Shown here: positions 25,674 through 38,800 of the stretch, piece by piece
Layout of the letters: every line of letters begins with the position of its first letter
Position numbering within the stretch: position 1 is the stretch's first letter
Origin: Onchocerca volvulus
Taxonomy: Eukaryota; Nematoda; Chromadorea; Rhabditida; Onchocercidae
NCBI GenBank assembly: GCA_000499405.2
Contig: HG738137.1
Location: forward strand, 14,873,661-14,937,660
Reading direction: 5' to 3'
Length of the DNA stretch: 64,000 bases
Program-made: the position numbers and the translations under genes
Notes under the pieces: generated by a model
Seen by the model: the letters and a program-made list of their open reading frames with translations, nothing else
Databases searched by the model: none
What the model was told of the DNA's origin: nothing

Positions 25674-28600
25674 CTATACATCAGTTATATAGGCTGATAG
25701 ATTTTTATCACTTAATATCACTAAACAAGATGAAAAGATTCGTCCGATACGATTTCTTGCTAAAGCCACATATTTACCTTCATCATCAACTGTAGGATTG
25801 TTAATCCGCAATAACCACCAATCATCTCTTCGATCGATATATAAAAGTGAAATTATTTCTTTTTTTTTAAGATCATAAACAAAATATATATCATACTTTC
25901 TAAATTTTCCTTTCCTTTGATAATTGATAATACTTACCTTTTGTTTATCTAGATAATATTCTGGCTCGGAATAACTTTAATCATGCAAATTTTTTAATAA
26001 TTTTAAATCAATTTATAATTTTCTAATAGATATGCAAGAATTCTATCGTAAGAATCGTAAGCGCAAGAATTTTATACAAAAATTGTCGTAAGAATGATAT
26101 ATGCAAGAATCGCATGTAAGAATCACATATGCAATGATTGTCGTAAGAATCATTTGCGCAAAAATCTAATATTCGCAAGTTTTACTTAATAGCTTACTAT
26201 TGTTCACTTTTCTCATCAAAGCTACATTTTAAACATGCAGAAATTTTTGGAAACTTATGAAAATTTATCAAACCGGTCATTACTTTTAAACGGTTGTGTC
26301 AGTAATCAAAAATAATATGATCAAAAAAATAATAAAAAATTGAAATTATCATTTTTTTTACATTTCTACATTTTCAATTTATTCGCATAATTTAGTAATA
26401 GTAGCTTATTCAAAACTTACTTATTCGCTGGTTATTGATTATGCGACGATTACGAAAATGAAAAGTAACATAAGGTATTGGATAGCCTGATACTCGACAT
26501 GATAATTGTAGGCAATTGTTAATTTCATCAAATTTCAAATTTTGACGAAACTTCGGCTCAATTCCAGCTATATCATCATCTATGGAAAACAAAACAAAAT
26601 AAACTTATATTTATAAACAATCGATGAAATTTAACTTATTCTAATCCTTTTTTTAAATTTAAATAATTTTTTTTCAAAATATGCAAATTTTTATAGCTAA
26701 AAAGAGAAGAAAGTAAATCAGATGAAATAATTAATCAAGTCATTAATTTCTCAAGTATTCTTTAAAAGTCTTAACATGATTATCTCGAAGATATTTTAGT
26801 AATATTTTATTCATTATTATATTCTTATTAACAATATAATATTCCAATTAGAAATGAAAAAATTCAATTAATATATGTATACCATTTACATATAATACGG
26901 TAATATCAGAAACGATACAGTTTGTTGATTTCACAGTGCATATTATATCACTCGAATCTGATACATCGCAATCGAATATTTCCAAACAACAATCGAAACC
27001 CTTTTGCCAATAGCGATATCGTCCACCATTTGCGACTTTATTCGCTCCCATATACCACGAAACGTTAAAGTCGAGACTATCTGTAAACGTTTAAATCGAA
27101 ATTACCATGAAACATTCAAGCAAGATTATCTGTAATGATTTCTCCTCCTTCTAGTCCATATTTTCACAATTTTGAAAAAAAGCAAAATTTTTAATTCTAC
27201 TTCGTCTTTTCATATTTTTTTTTTTTGAAAATGTACGAAATTTTTAATTTCCTTCTTTTCTTCATATAATTTTTTGATTTTCCAAAAAACGAATTCTTTT
27301 TTCTTTTCTTCTTTAAATTTTTGATTTGATATTTTTATCTTGAATTATTATTCTATTAAAAAATTATCCCTTCTTCCTCTTGAAATGATATACCGGACAC
27401 AAGATGATATTATCATCCGGAAAATATTACTACAGTAAACGTATTTCTACACTCATATTAGTATGACAAGATTTTAAAAAAAATAATATAAAATAATATA
27501 TTTATAAAAAAACTAAAAGTAATAAAATTTTATTTATTCAATATCCCTGTTATTTTATCGATTATTTCAATTCAGTTCATCATTTGCCAATAACTAATTA
27601 GTTAAATATATAATTTTTTAATTTCTTAACAATTCTTAATTACTTGTATTTTTGATAATAATTTAATTTTTTACTAAACAGTTATCTGGAAAATTTACCA
27701 GAAATAATTATACCAGGTAAGATAATCATATCACCGCTGTAAGCATTCCATTCTTTTCTTAACATCTTCACTGATAATCGGTTTGATAACACTTTGTTAC
27801 TAACAAATGGAATTTTCGGTTCCTAAAAAAACAACCTAACAATAACAATTGGGCAAAAAAAAGTTTGAAAAGACAATCATAAGCAATAAATATTATTCGT
27901 TTCTTAGTCGTAAGCAAATAATTGACTTTGAAATTTGATCTTAGAATAGCTTTGAATTCCTTTTTTTTTTGGAAGTTTAATTTTAAAATATTCATGAAAA
28001 AAGTTATAACTTAGAGTTGAAATTAATGGATTAGCTTGCTGAAATTTTTTCAAATATACTTCATAATTCAGGTTGCTATTATGCAATAATTTCACCAGTT
28101 CTACTGATGCATGCTTATTTGAAAATTGTTGATTAATCTAAAAATGTAAGATTGCTGCGAGAATTAGTTCAAATTCTAAGATCGAAATTTAAGGATAAAT
28201 AGTAAATTCCATCTAACTATTTTTCCCAGGCAAATTTTGAAAATTTCAATCAAATTTTTGGTTTTTTTTTTAATTTTTTCATTTAGCTATCATTATTACT
28301 AGAATAAGTATAAGCCATTAATAAATTTTCGAAAAATTGATGCTTATTTAAGCATAATATGAACTTATTTGATACCAGTTAATCAATTATTTACATTAAA
28401 ATCAGTAATACACAATTGATCATTTAATAAAATCTGCCAACTAATTGGAATTTATTTATTTTTATTAATTAATATGGGAAAAAAAACTCCTGCGCTGCTT
28501 TTAGATGATTTGTGCAAATTGCCAGCAATTTTTTCAGTGTTTGATTTAGATTTCGATGAATTCATTTCTTTCGTAGCAACTTTCATTCCCATTGTTCGTT

Positions 28601-31600
28601 TTGAAATCTATAAAATGAAACAAGAAGGGAATTGTTGATACAACTGAAATTTAGGAATGATTCAATCATATTGTTATAAATTTGCAGCTTTTAGCAGAAA
28701 AATTTTGAACTTAATATGATTCAAATTAATCAATTACTAAACTCATTAGCTGGTTCTTATCAAATCGATAAAATATAATTATTACAACGAACCTTATTTG
28801 TTCATTATTATTTATCAGTTTTATAAAAAATATTTGTCTAACTAGAGACAATTGATAAATCAATTTAAGATTTTAATAGTAAGTAATATAAATTGTTTAA
28901 AACTTCTAATCAATAACTAAAAGCAAAATAATTAAAAGTAATAAGAAAAATGTTAAGTGAATAAAGATTGATTAAATATTTATTTTCAATTTTTTTTCAA
29001 AAAATTTTTTAAAACTTGAAAAACTAGTCAATTTAAATGTCTATATGATACAATTACACGTAAAATACCAAAATTTGAATGATTAAGCAAAATTATTCAT
29101 TGTATTCACTTACCATGACAGAAATGATGGCATTTGAGAGAAGTAGAAAATAATTGTAGTCCTCCCTTTTTAAAACAACTTGAACTATATAATTTTGATT
29201 TGCATTTAACTAAAAAATTATTAATTTAAGAAAATTCATTTTTTTTTCTTTGAAAATTGAGATGTGTTATTTTTTTATTGAACGAATAATTGTTTATAAA
29301 AAAAAAAATTTTTTTGAAATATTTAAATATACGAGCATTTCATATTCAGTATTCTAATTTTTATGTCATAATAAATAAAAAAAAAAATTCCGGATGACGG
29401 AATACGAATAGATAGAGTTTTAATCATTAACATAATAAATGAAACATACATGTTTCTTATTGAATAAATTTGTATATCAATTTTTTTCATATTAACGTTT
29501 ATGCAAATTTAATCCATTTATAAATTAATCGTTATTATAAAATTATTAAAATATACTCATGTTCGAATATTTTAAAACTATAACTTGGAAATCTTTTTAA
29601 AATTCAAAAAATTTAATTTTGAAAAAATGAAATTAGTATCAGTTAAGCATTGCGTGTATATACGGTAAACAAATACAAGTAAACAAAAATACCGTTATTA
29701 TAAATAACAAGGATTTTGCTATAAAGTCATCAGTCATTTCGTTCACAAAATTCACCAATACAAATAACTTTCATTCATTTGAAAAAAGTAATGTAAATCT
29801 ATTTAGTAAATGACTTTCCTTCACGTAAAAAAAAGTGATATAAGTTTTTTTAGTATATGATTTTCACTTACGTGAAAAAAATTAATATAAAAAATCACTT
29901 GTAAAATAAAAATTTTAGCATAGACTTTTGTAAACTGCTTACTTCGATTTCTTTGATCACATCATCGATATCTTGAAATGGCTTTGATAGATTATAAGTG
30001 GATAAAATTCGGACCAATTTTTTACGACATTCATTTAGTACTCCAGCTGTTTTAAAGAATGGCTACATAATTTCGCTTAAACAATCGAATAAAATGATAA
30101 ATTAAAATCGATTAATCATGCTTCGTAATCCAGTAAATATTCGATTTGTTTTAAAATCTACATAAATAAAAAACTTTGCAAGTCATTCATCTTGTTTTCA
30201 TTGTTTCCAAAATTTGACACAATGTTGCATCGAATAGGCGCGTATTTTATCTAGATTTATATCTTTTTTTTTTTCTCGAAGACATACCTGTGATGGATTA
30301 AAATAAATGAGCGTACATTGATTAATTTGAAATTTTCATACAACGTTGCATTCGAATAGGCATGCATTTTTATGTAGATAAGGCGCGTAATTTAAGTTTT
30401 TCGTTTATTTTTTTGATTTTTGAGGAACGCAGTTGTGTCATAGAAATTTCGAAATCATGATATTGTATCATGAAATGTTTCCTTCAAGCAATTTATGGAT
30501 TATCTCCCTGACTTCTAATCTAAGGTCGTTTCTAAGACTGCCTCTTGTCGTAAATGTTCGTTGTTCATTTTGAAACAACGTTTCAAGTTTTTACCGCTGA
30601 CTTAAAATTTTGACACAACACTGGAATCAAATAAGCGTTGGCTTTATATAGACATACCTACTTCTTTTATCTGTCACACCTGTAACAAGTGAGCGGACTG
30701 AATCTATTGATCGCGTTTACTTTTTGCAAAGTTGACGCGGCCTTCAATATGCAACGCTCAGCTCAGTAAAAACATGAGCGCATTCCAATGCAAACGTTCT
30801 GTCAAAATTTCGAAGCAATAGCTAAGAGATTTTAGATTTTGAATTAGTATAGATAAGGTGCATGTTTAAGAAATTTCGGAGATTTAAGATTTTGAACAAA
30901 CAAACAGTTATATTTTTATTTATATAGATTAGCTGGATATGTAGAGTAGCTGGAAATTATTATTCTTTAATCTATTCTTGTCATTTTATTTGATAGTAGC
31001 TATATTTGATTATTAATCGGTACAACTAGAAATCAAATAAAATGACAAACATAGATTAAATAATAGTTTTTATTAGGAAAACAATAAGAAATAGAATTGA
31101 TTCACCAAGTTTCTAACCACCAAGAATTTGATTACTTATCATTTCATTTGATTAGATTAGTGAACATGTAGTTCATTTTTCATAAAAGATAAAATATTTT
31201 TAAAAGCTAGAAAAAAGCTGTAACCAATTAAATTCGGGATGATATTAACAACAAAAATTTATTCTAATCCCAATTTCCAATTAATTCTAATGGTTTGTTT
31301 TCATCATATTTAATTTCACATATATCTTATTATCAACAAAAATTGATCCCAATTTTAATTTCCGGTTAATTTTAATTATTTATTTAAAAAAAATTTTTCT
31401 TTTATTCCACAAATATTTTATTATCACTTACTTGTTGAAAAATTGCAAACATATGCTGTATCAATTTGAGCACCCAATTTGTAATCCATATGTAATTCCA
31501 ATATAGCTCGTAAATACCATGCATCCTGTATATCAGTAGTTTGTTTATTGAATTCATTACTGCAGTGATAATGAATATATTTATACAAAATTGAAATGGA

Positions 31601-32775
31601 AATTAAAATCTGAAGTATAATTCACTAGCAAAACAAAAAATATAAGTTAATACGATTAAATATTCTATTTCTTTCATTATACTTCCGTCATTATGTTTCC
31701 TCCATTTGTAATTCTGTTTGATTAGAAATTAAAAAGTTAAAAATTGGAAATTTTCAACGAACAAATTATTTTAATATTTAAAAGCATACATCATCATCAA
31801 TGCGCGGACATTTGCATAAATATTTAGCATGTCCAAATTGTTCTTCCTTAAACGGACACAAAATTAACCATTCCTTTTGTTTTCGTTTCATACAACTATA
31901 AATGAAACATTTATTATTAATTTCCTAAAAAAAAAACCAAGCAATTTTTGAAATTTATCAAACTAATCATTATCATATTAATTATGCATATATCAATGTG
32001 TTTTTCTTTCTTCTGCTCCTTCCATCTGTTTTTTCCATCATACAAATTTTGAAATTTCATTCATCCTAAAAAGCTAAAAAAGATTGCTTGTTTTTCTTAC
32101 CTTCTTATGATGCATAATTTGCATAATGTATCCTTATTGATACAGCAGCAATGATTAAATTGATTATATAAAATGGAAAAATGATCAGATATATTTTTTG
32201 ATTCTAAGCAGAAATTTTTTTGTGAATTTTCGATTGCTTTTATTGTTAATACAGTATTTTCTGCTTCCTGAAATTCGAAATTCATATTAAATAATTCTAA
32301 TCATTTATTTTTTAATTTTACAGATCTTAACCATTTAAAGAATTAATAAAATTGCATGCTTACTACATTTCTTACTATTATTTAAGTATAAAAATAGTTT
32401 TCGTCCACAAAAAAAAAATCAAATAAATATAATAAATCACTTAATTGTTAAAAATATTTGAAAATTTGCAAAAATTTTTTTCAAAACAATAAACTTTTAT
32501 GAATACATATCCAGAATATGGCATAAATTAATAAACTTATGATAATTTATTTCAATTAATTCATTTCCATGATTTTACTTATTCTTTATTACTTTCTAAA
32601 CGTTCAATATTGCAAAATTTGTTGAATAAGTAAAATTTGCTGATACTAATAGAAGAATAGAATTAATTACCTTAGCTCGTAATCGTTGTAATATTTCATA
32701 TTTAATTTTGAAATCTTCCGCAACAATGCGAACAAATTTTTGAAGTTGCTGTTCACTTAATACAGTTAAATCCAT
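25674..32775 (-). CDS. Cys-rich protein with two C-terminal Ig-like domains
   Basis: I do not recognise the family as a whole. Exons: 32775-32671, 32267-32101, 32065-32044 (inferred micro-exon), 31924-31790, 31525-31432, 30046-29943, 29209-29114, 28607-28488, 28137-28060, 27822-27699, 27080-26883, 26579-26421, 25960-25938, 25895-25674; total 548 aa. Residues 1-150 are helical then Cys-rich (CCC, CKLC, CKCP). The middle is Lys/Ser-rich (about 242-280). Two Ig-type units follow: about 308-415 (SWYMG, DIICTV) and 416-548 (LSCRVSGYPIP, then DDEGKYVALARNRIG, a typical I-set strand-F motif). No signal peptide or membrane segment is seen, so an intracellular, connectin-like role is possible. The micro-exon is required to keep frame but implies a 35-nt intron; it is the weakest part of the model. 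Confidence 0.65.
26035..26168. repeat. degenerate short repeats of GTAAGAAT/GCAAGAAT
   Basis: GTAAGAATC- and GCAAGAATC-like words recur about eight times in the plus sense inside an intron of the Ig gene. It is an irregular decayed tandem array. Confidence 0.5.
29755..29915. repeat. imperfect tandem repeat, about 57-bp unit
   Basis: About three diverged copies containing (T)TCA[CT][GT]TGAAAAAA / AGTAATGTAAAT-like words within an intron of the Ig gene. Confidence 0.4.
30205..30960 (+). mobile_element. non-autonomous Helitron derivative in an intron
   Basis: It shares its left part (GTCACACCTGT, GCGTTTAC blocks) with 53040-53330 of the decayed Helitron. Its right part (GCATGTTTAAGAAATTTCGG, then TTGAACAAACAAAC) is shared with 55420-55480, and it ends at a TAGCTGG-type terminus. 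The helicase coding region between these ends is absent. It sits between exons 5 and 6 of the Ig-domain gene. Confidence 0.6.
30959..31064. repeat. imperfect 33-36-bp inverted repeat
   Basis: Arms 30959-30994 and 31032-31064 are reverse complements apart from a few mismatches and a short indel (core GTCATTTTATTTGAT against ATCAAATAAAATGAC), with a 37-base loop. It abuts the end of the Helitron derivative and resembles a small foldback MITE. Confidence 0.7.
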
Positions 32776-33543
32776 TTTATAATCCAATCATTATCTATTC
32801 GTTTTATATTAATGCTGAAGACTTTTTTCTTTCATTTAATTTCGGATTTTGAATTAAGTATTTTTTAATTTTAATTTAGTTCAATTCTTCAAGCAAAAAA
32901 AAATCCTTTCCTCCTTAAATTACATTAAAAAAATCAATTTATGAACTTTTAATTATAGCTATGCATAAATATTCCTTATAGTAACATTTAATTTGAACTA
33001 ATTAGTAGATGAAAAAAACATATAAAAGAAAAGGAAATTTTTCTATGCAGTCAAAATGATAGAAGTATTGAATTTTTCAATTTTCAACTCAATTCAACTT
33101 AATTCAATAATAAATAGAAAAAAAATATCAAAAAAACTTAACATTTCGCGAAAATTTTTGTTTAGAGATTTTTGATTAGAAATTTCAATAAAATCATAAA
33201 AATGCTATTTTGGCTATAAAAATGAATTTAAAGTTTTATTACAATGCACATTTCTTATCTAAAATTTAGCACAAAATATTATTAAGAATCAACAAATACA
33301 TTGAAGAAATTGTTCCATAAAATTTTTTATTTGAAAGATTTCAAATGTAAAATTTTTAAGAAAAAAAAAAAATCAAATCAAATGAAAATTTGCGTAAAAT
33401 CGTTTATTTGTATCATTCCTAATAGAAATAAGAAATCAATTTTCTATGCAACCAATAATTTTTGAAATTATTTCATCTTTGTTTTGTTCTATTTCCAAAA
33501 AAAATTTTTTTTTATCATTCCGATCTATCGATATGCATATTGT
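32776..33543. other. upstream region of the Ig-domain gene
   Basis: AT-rich with no frame of note. Presumably 5' flank of the minus-strand gene starting at 32775. Confidence 0.35.
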
Positions 33544-33579
33544 ACATGTCTCATAACCATTTATGGTTATGAGACATGT
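33544..33579. repeat. perfect 17-bp inverted repeat with 2-base loop
   Basis: Arms ACATGTCTCATAACCAT and ATGGTTATGAGACATGT flank TT. The 36-bp structure is intergenic, just left of the LTR-like segment. Confidence 0.9.
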
Positions 33580-33649
33580 CTAGAATGTCATAAGAATTAA
33601 TATCATGCTTTTTATCTAAAGGATTGTAAATGGTTGTAATCATGTTAAT

Positions 33650-34210
33650 TGTCGAATATTGTAGGGACTAAATCTTTGTTCTTTGTTTACATGTTTTAAG
33701 CATTGCTTATCTCTTAACCTTTAGTCTTTGCCCATACCAATTCGTTGTATGATTAATGTGTGACCATCCGCCCTCATCAAGGATGATCATAAAAAAAAAG
33801 GGAATTTTCGGAGCAGGAGATCATCAATGCTTGAGTATATCAGCAGTGGCGGCAACAGTTTCTTCAATATTCCTATCATCAGTACATCAAGGTCAGCGGC
33901 AAGCCTCATTGTCTACAAGTTCAGCATCATCAGTTCATCAGCAACAAGGGAACTACATCAGCGACAGCCTCTCCTATATCAGTATCAGTTGCATTCTTTT
34001 TTTTCCAGCCAAAATCAAAATTCCCAGCTAATATCAAGTAATTTCAACGACAGCATGAGCAACAATTCATCAAAAGGACCATTATTGGTATTATTTAGAT
34101 TATTGGCGATATTGTTCATTTTTTATTGTTTGCTATTGTAAACTTCGATATTGTTCATAATATCTTGTAAACCTAATAAAGGCTATTGCTGATCTAGTTA
34201 AATCACAGCA
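33650..34210 (+). repeat. LTR-like GC-richer segment
   Basis: A compositionally distinct block between two genes. It starts near TGTCGAATATTGTAGGG, contains a Ser/Gln-rich pair of overlapping frames (33756-34031, 33827-34141) and ends soon after an AATAAA signal (34174) with ATCACA. This layout fits a solo LTR of a BEL/Pao-type element. I found no convincing target-site duplication or coding domain, so the identity is a suggestion. Confidence 0.35.
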
Positions 34211-35846
34211 GCAAAAAGATTTCCAGTCTAACGACTCCAGAATCCCAAATTACAAATCAATCAGAACCTCTCTTTCTTCAACATTCCCTGCAATGTCGCA
34301 ATTGCAATGTCTGATGCGAATAACTTTTAAGGAACAAATAAGCATAGTTTCTTGCAAAATGAATAAATTTAACGGAAATCATTGAACGATGCGAGCTACT
34401 TACTGGATGACACTGTAGAACATATAGGCATCGATAAGTTTCAACTTTTTGGTCATTGTCCACTTAGTAGTCATTGAACAAATTGCCAATACTGCGATCA
34501 ATCTCATTGCTAATCAGTGAAATAAGCATAATTTAAATCTTCAGTTCTTCGACATTCAGTTATTATGGTTCGTTCGGCCTTCAATATATCACAATTTCTT
34601 TTTGGATTACAAGCCAAACCTGGTTGAAAAAAAGTGGATGAGCATAGTAGTAGGATATTTCAGATGGATAATGTTAATTATGACAAAATTTTGTAGAGAT
34701 GGACTTTTATTGTTGTTTAAAAAACAAACAAACAAACAAACAAACAAACAACAAACAAACAAATAAACAAAATCAAAAACGACAAAACAAACCACTTATT
34801 TACAAGGAAAGGACGAAGATGTGATTCTTACACAAAATATTTTATATGTGGAGCTTAAGATTCTGGTATTATTTATGTGCAAAAGTATTATGTAATATTC
34901 GTTTACTTCTTGCATGCTGAGATTTGTGTATTTAATAGTTGTTATTTCTAACGATATAGTCAAGCGAAATGGCTAAAAGAGGAAAAATTTTACTTTTTAT
35001 GCCTATTTGATTAGCACTAAACGTTTTATATTGAATATCATTACTTATTTTTTGTTTTTTGTAATATACGACAATAATACTTTCTGTATTGAACATGCTT
35101 GACAAGCGAATAAATGATATTTAACATTATTTTATCATTTATTTTCATTAGATTTTACATTTTTTCAGTAGATTTTAACGGATGAAACGTTTTCAACCTG
35201 TTCTCAAACTTTCAACAAGTAGAACGTCATGTTTCCTTCAATGAAGTGTAAACATTGAATATATGCTCCAGATGCGCCATTTCTGATAACAAAAACTGGC
35301 GCTATGGGATGAACGAAATGTTGAATTAAAATATAAGTCTTCTGAATCTTGTCTTGAATTAAATTTCTATAACATCAAATATTTCCTAATCATTTCAGTG
35401 ATTTTTATCATTTCTTAATCTGTGGAAATGGAAAAACTATTGTTATCATTATTTGTTATAATTATCATTCTTATCTGCAAGAAATTATTCTTCAATATTG
35501 AATTTTAAATAAAGTAATGGTAATCATAAGAAAAAAAAAATATTTGTGCACAACAAATTAAAAGATATATTTATGATTAAAATACTTTAAAAAAAAACTT
35601 CAACTCTAATTAATTAATTCAAACTTAAAGTTCTTCATTTCAAATTTTAAACATATTTTAAAAGTAGTTTTCAGGAGGAAATGTTCCAGGCATTACTTCC
35701 ATCATTATTTATCTATTCGTTGTCATTGATAACTTAATATTTGCATAATGTTAAAAATCATTGAGAAAGTTATCAAACCGTTTATAATGTCTAAAAATAC
35801 ATTATTGATTGATTTGAAAAAGGGAAGAAATAAAACTTGAATTGAC
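34211..35846. other. intergenic; CAAA microsatellite
   Basis: Contains an (AAAC)n tract at about 34719-34770 and a moderately GC-richer stretch (34211-34600) with no recognisable protein. The right end is the 5' flank of the plus-strand gene starting at 35847. Confidence 0.4.
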
Positions 35847-38800
35847 ATGAGTGAAAACGACGTAACATTTCTATGCAAATTTTTAGATTATAAAAATCAG
35901 TATGTATTTAATTCGAATTATTAAAATTAATTCATTTAAACATTTCTATCAGACGTGGTGCGGTAGCAATGGAGCAAATACCATTAATTCAACGGCCATT
36001 ACCGCTGGATGTTGTATGGGTTGTCCCGGGAAAAATTCGGAGATATTTCTTGGAGGTGTGCTACCATATATAATTTATCATCTATTTATATAATAGCAAC
36101 TAATTAATTACGTAATAATTGTATTTAATTATGAAGAAGTTCTGCAAAAAACAATTGGAATTCAAAAATTATTTCACTTTTTCGAAATTTGAATTTTATA
36201 TAGTTGAAAAAAATAATAATAATTAGTACATTGGTAAAAATATTTCGAATAGTTTAAAAGAATATCAATTTCGACTATATGATTAGACATTAAATGTTTA
36301 TGTCTAAATTAAAAGAAAATTATTTTTTCCTTTTCCTAATAAAAAATTAAACAGTTTAAATTTTTTATTTGTATAATCAATTTATTATATATGATAATTT
36401 CACTGCGAATGAATAATTTTATAATTTGTACCAATTAACTAAGCAATCCCAATAAAGTATGATAAATTAAAAAAAAAGTTTGATAAAACGCATGAAATGA
36501 GAAATTCGTCGAAAATATTTTAGTAATAATCATTTAAGAATTAAAAATTTCGATTTTTTTCTCAAAATTTTAGATTATAAATAATAAAATTATGTTTTTT
36601 CATTCAAGAAAGAATTAGAATATGATAGATTAGAAGCAGGTGCATATTTAAATTGGTCCGCAAGTGCTGGTTTAAAAAATCAAGCAAAAGTTGTACTTGG
36701 AAATGGATATGCATGCAGCGCACCTGCATGTTTGCTTACTGCATTCTCCGAAATTTTACGCAAACTTATTCTAACACAGGTAAGGCATAATTGAAAATCT
36801 ATTTGAATTTATGGATATTTTTTTTAAGTAAAATTTATGATTATTTAAGTTCCATAGATTTTATATGCATCGTTTTTGAGGATATATCATAAATATTTTC
36901 CGGGACAAATTTTCACAAATCTTTCGTCCGAAAAATCTCATATTTATTCTAAAATATTACTGAATGCTTCGTAAAATGTTAAACAGATTTCTGCATTATC
37001 AGACAATATAAGAACAGAAAAATAAACTTATCAAGTTCAGATGAAAATATTCTATAATTTAGTGAGAACTTATCAAGTTCTGGATGAATATTTGCTAAAT
37101 GAATGTCTAGATTTAAATCATTCTTTCTTTTTATGAAATTAAAAACTATACATTTTCGTAAATATTTCAGTAATTTTAAAAATGTTAGATCAGAAGCTAT
37201 TTTGGTGATTATGATAAGATAACAGTTCTATTTAGATATCACAGCAACAATTATCTCCCAGTAAAGAAATTATAATTTACCTGTACGATATGCCGAATGT
37301 TACAAATGCTGGTCTTTATAATGTTCTAGCTTACATTCAAAAAGGACAAATAAAATTTTTGGAAACTGAATTGGAGAAAATTCTAGTAGCAGCAAACGAT
37401 CTTCGGGTAAATATATCAATTTAGAGCGAATAAAGTAATGAATTTCGGAATTCAAATTTTTCGCATTTTTCTTCTTGATAAAATCAAGGAATAATTTGAA
37501 TCGGATCATAAGAGAGGAATCGGTCGAAATTAAAGGAAATGGATGAATGATGTTAGAGGAGTTGGAAAAGATAGAGAATAATTAGAGAAATATTATAGTA
37601 AAACGGATAAAATTGATGAGATAAATAAGAAATAATTCATTCCGGAATATGAATGGAATGCATAGATTCCCGGTAAAACATGCATTGAAAATTCGTCAGA
37701 AAAGATGAAAATATTTTAAAAAAAGATGAAAATATTGAAAAAAAAAAGGACGAAAATATTTTAAAATTATGCATAAATGGAGATTCTTCTTAAATGAATG
37801 ACATAATTGATAGATCTTCCTTTTTCAACAATTTAATAAAGCTATAGTCATACGTATAATATACATGCATATTATTTATACTTATTATAAATGATTTCAT
37901 TTGCGACTAAATTTTTAATCTGCTCAAAATGGACGCAAATTCGACGTAAAAATTATTTTCAGGTGATTTCATTGGTATCATTGATTTGCGAGGAAATGAC
38001 TGTACGCATATCAGAAAATACGTCAACTGCAATTCCGTTACTGTATGCTGCTGTTGCTTGCTTACCTATGTTAGTTTAATTAATTTTTTAGTTTAATTGA
38101 TTTTTTCCTTTTTTAATCGAATGTGAAAGCAAAAAAAGCATATCACTTTGTCCATACAGTAAAATTTAGCAAAAACTTTGAAGTTAAATAGTGGACATGT
38201 TATTCAACTTCAAAGTTTTTGCTAAATTTTATATTTTATCATTTTTTTGACATTTATTGATTGAAATTATTATTATTATTATTATTAACACTCAATTTTT
38301 CATCAAATATATATAACAAAAATAATTTAAGATTTAAAGTACAAAAAAAAACATCTAATTGTTCGAGAAATTTTAATATTAATAATACAGTAATATTACT
38401 CTTAACAATTATTTGAAAATTTTTTTCATTATTGTTACTTTTTTATTTTTCATCTAGGCGTTCACAATATCGTAATATGGTTGTTGATGCTGCAGCAAAA
38501 AAATTTCATGATATTGTAAAAAATTCGGAATTTCGAAAAGTAAGAAAAAAGAAATGACTTTTTCCTATATTTCTTCTCATCGTAATCTTAATTAATTAAT
38601 TATATTATGCGAAAAAAAAAAGAGAAAAGGTGGAACGATTTGTCGTCTTGAAATCATACATAGATAATAATATTAATGCAACAATCTTATGTAATATTGC
38701 AAAAGAAAAAAAAGAAAAGATTTTGAATAATAACTTTTCATTTTTATTAATTTAAAGAAAAATTTTTTTAATGTAAAAATTTAAAGAAAAATTTTTAGTT

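Noticed and set aside
33756..34141. Overlapping 91- and 104-codon frames
   Set aside because: Ser/Gln-rich translations in two frames of a GC-richer, LTR-like block; no domain recognised.
35953..36055. Reading exon 2 in the frame giving a Cys-rich segment (TWCGSNG...)
   Set aside because: That frame has no upstream exon and needs a different acceptor. The frame entered from the ATG at 35847 is in phase on both sides and gives a consistent protein.
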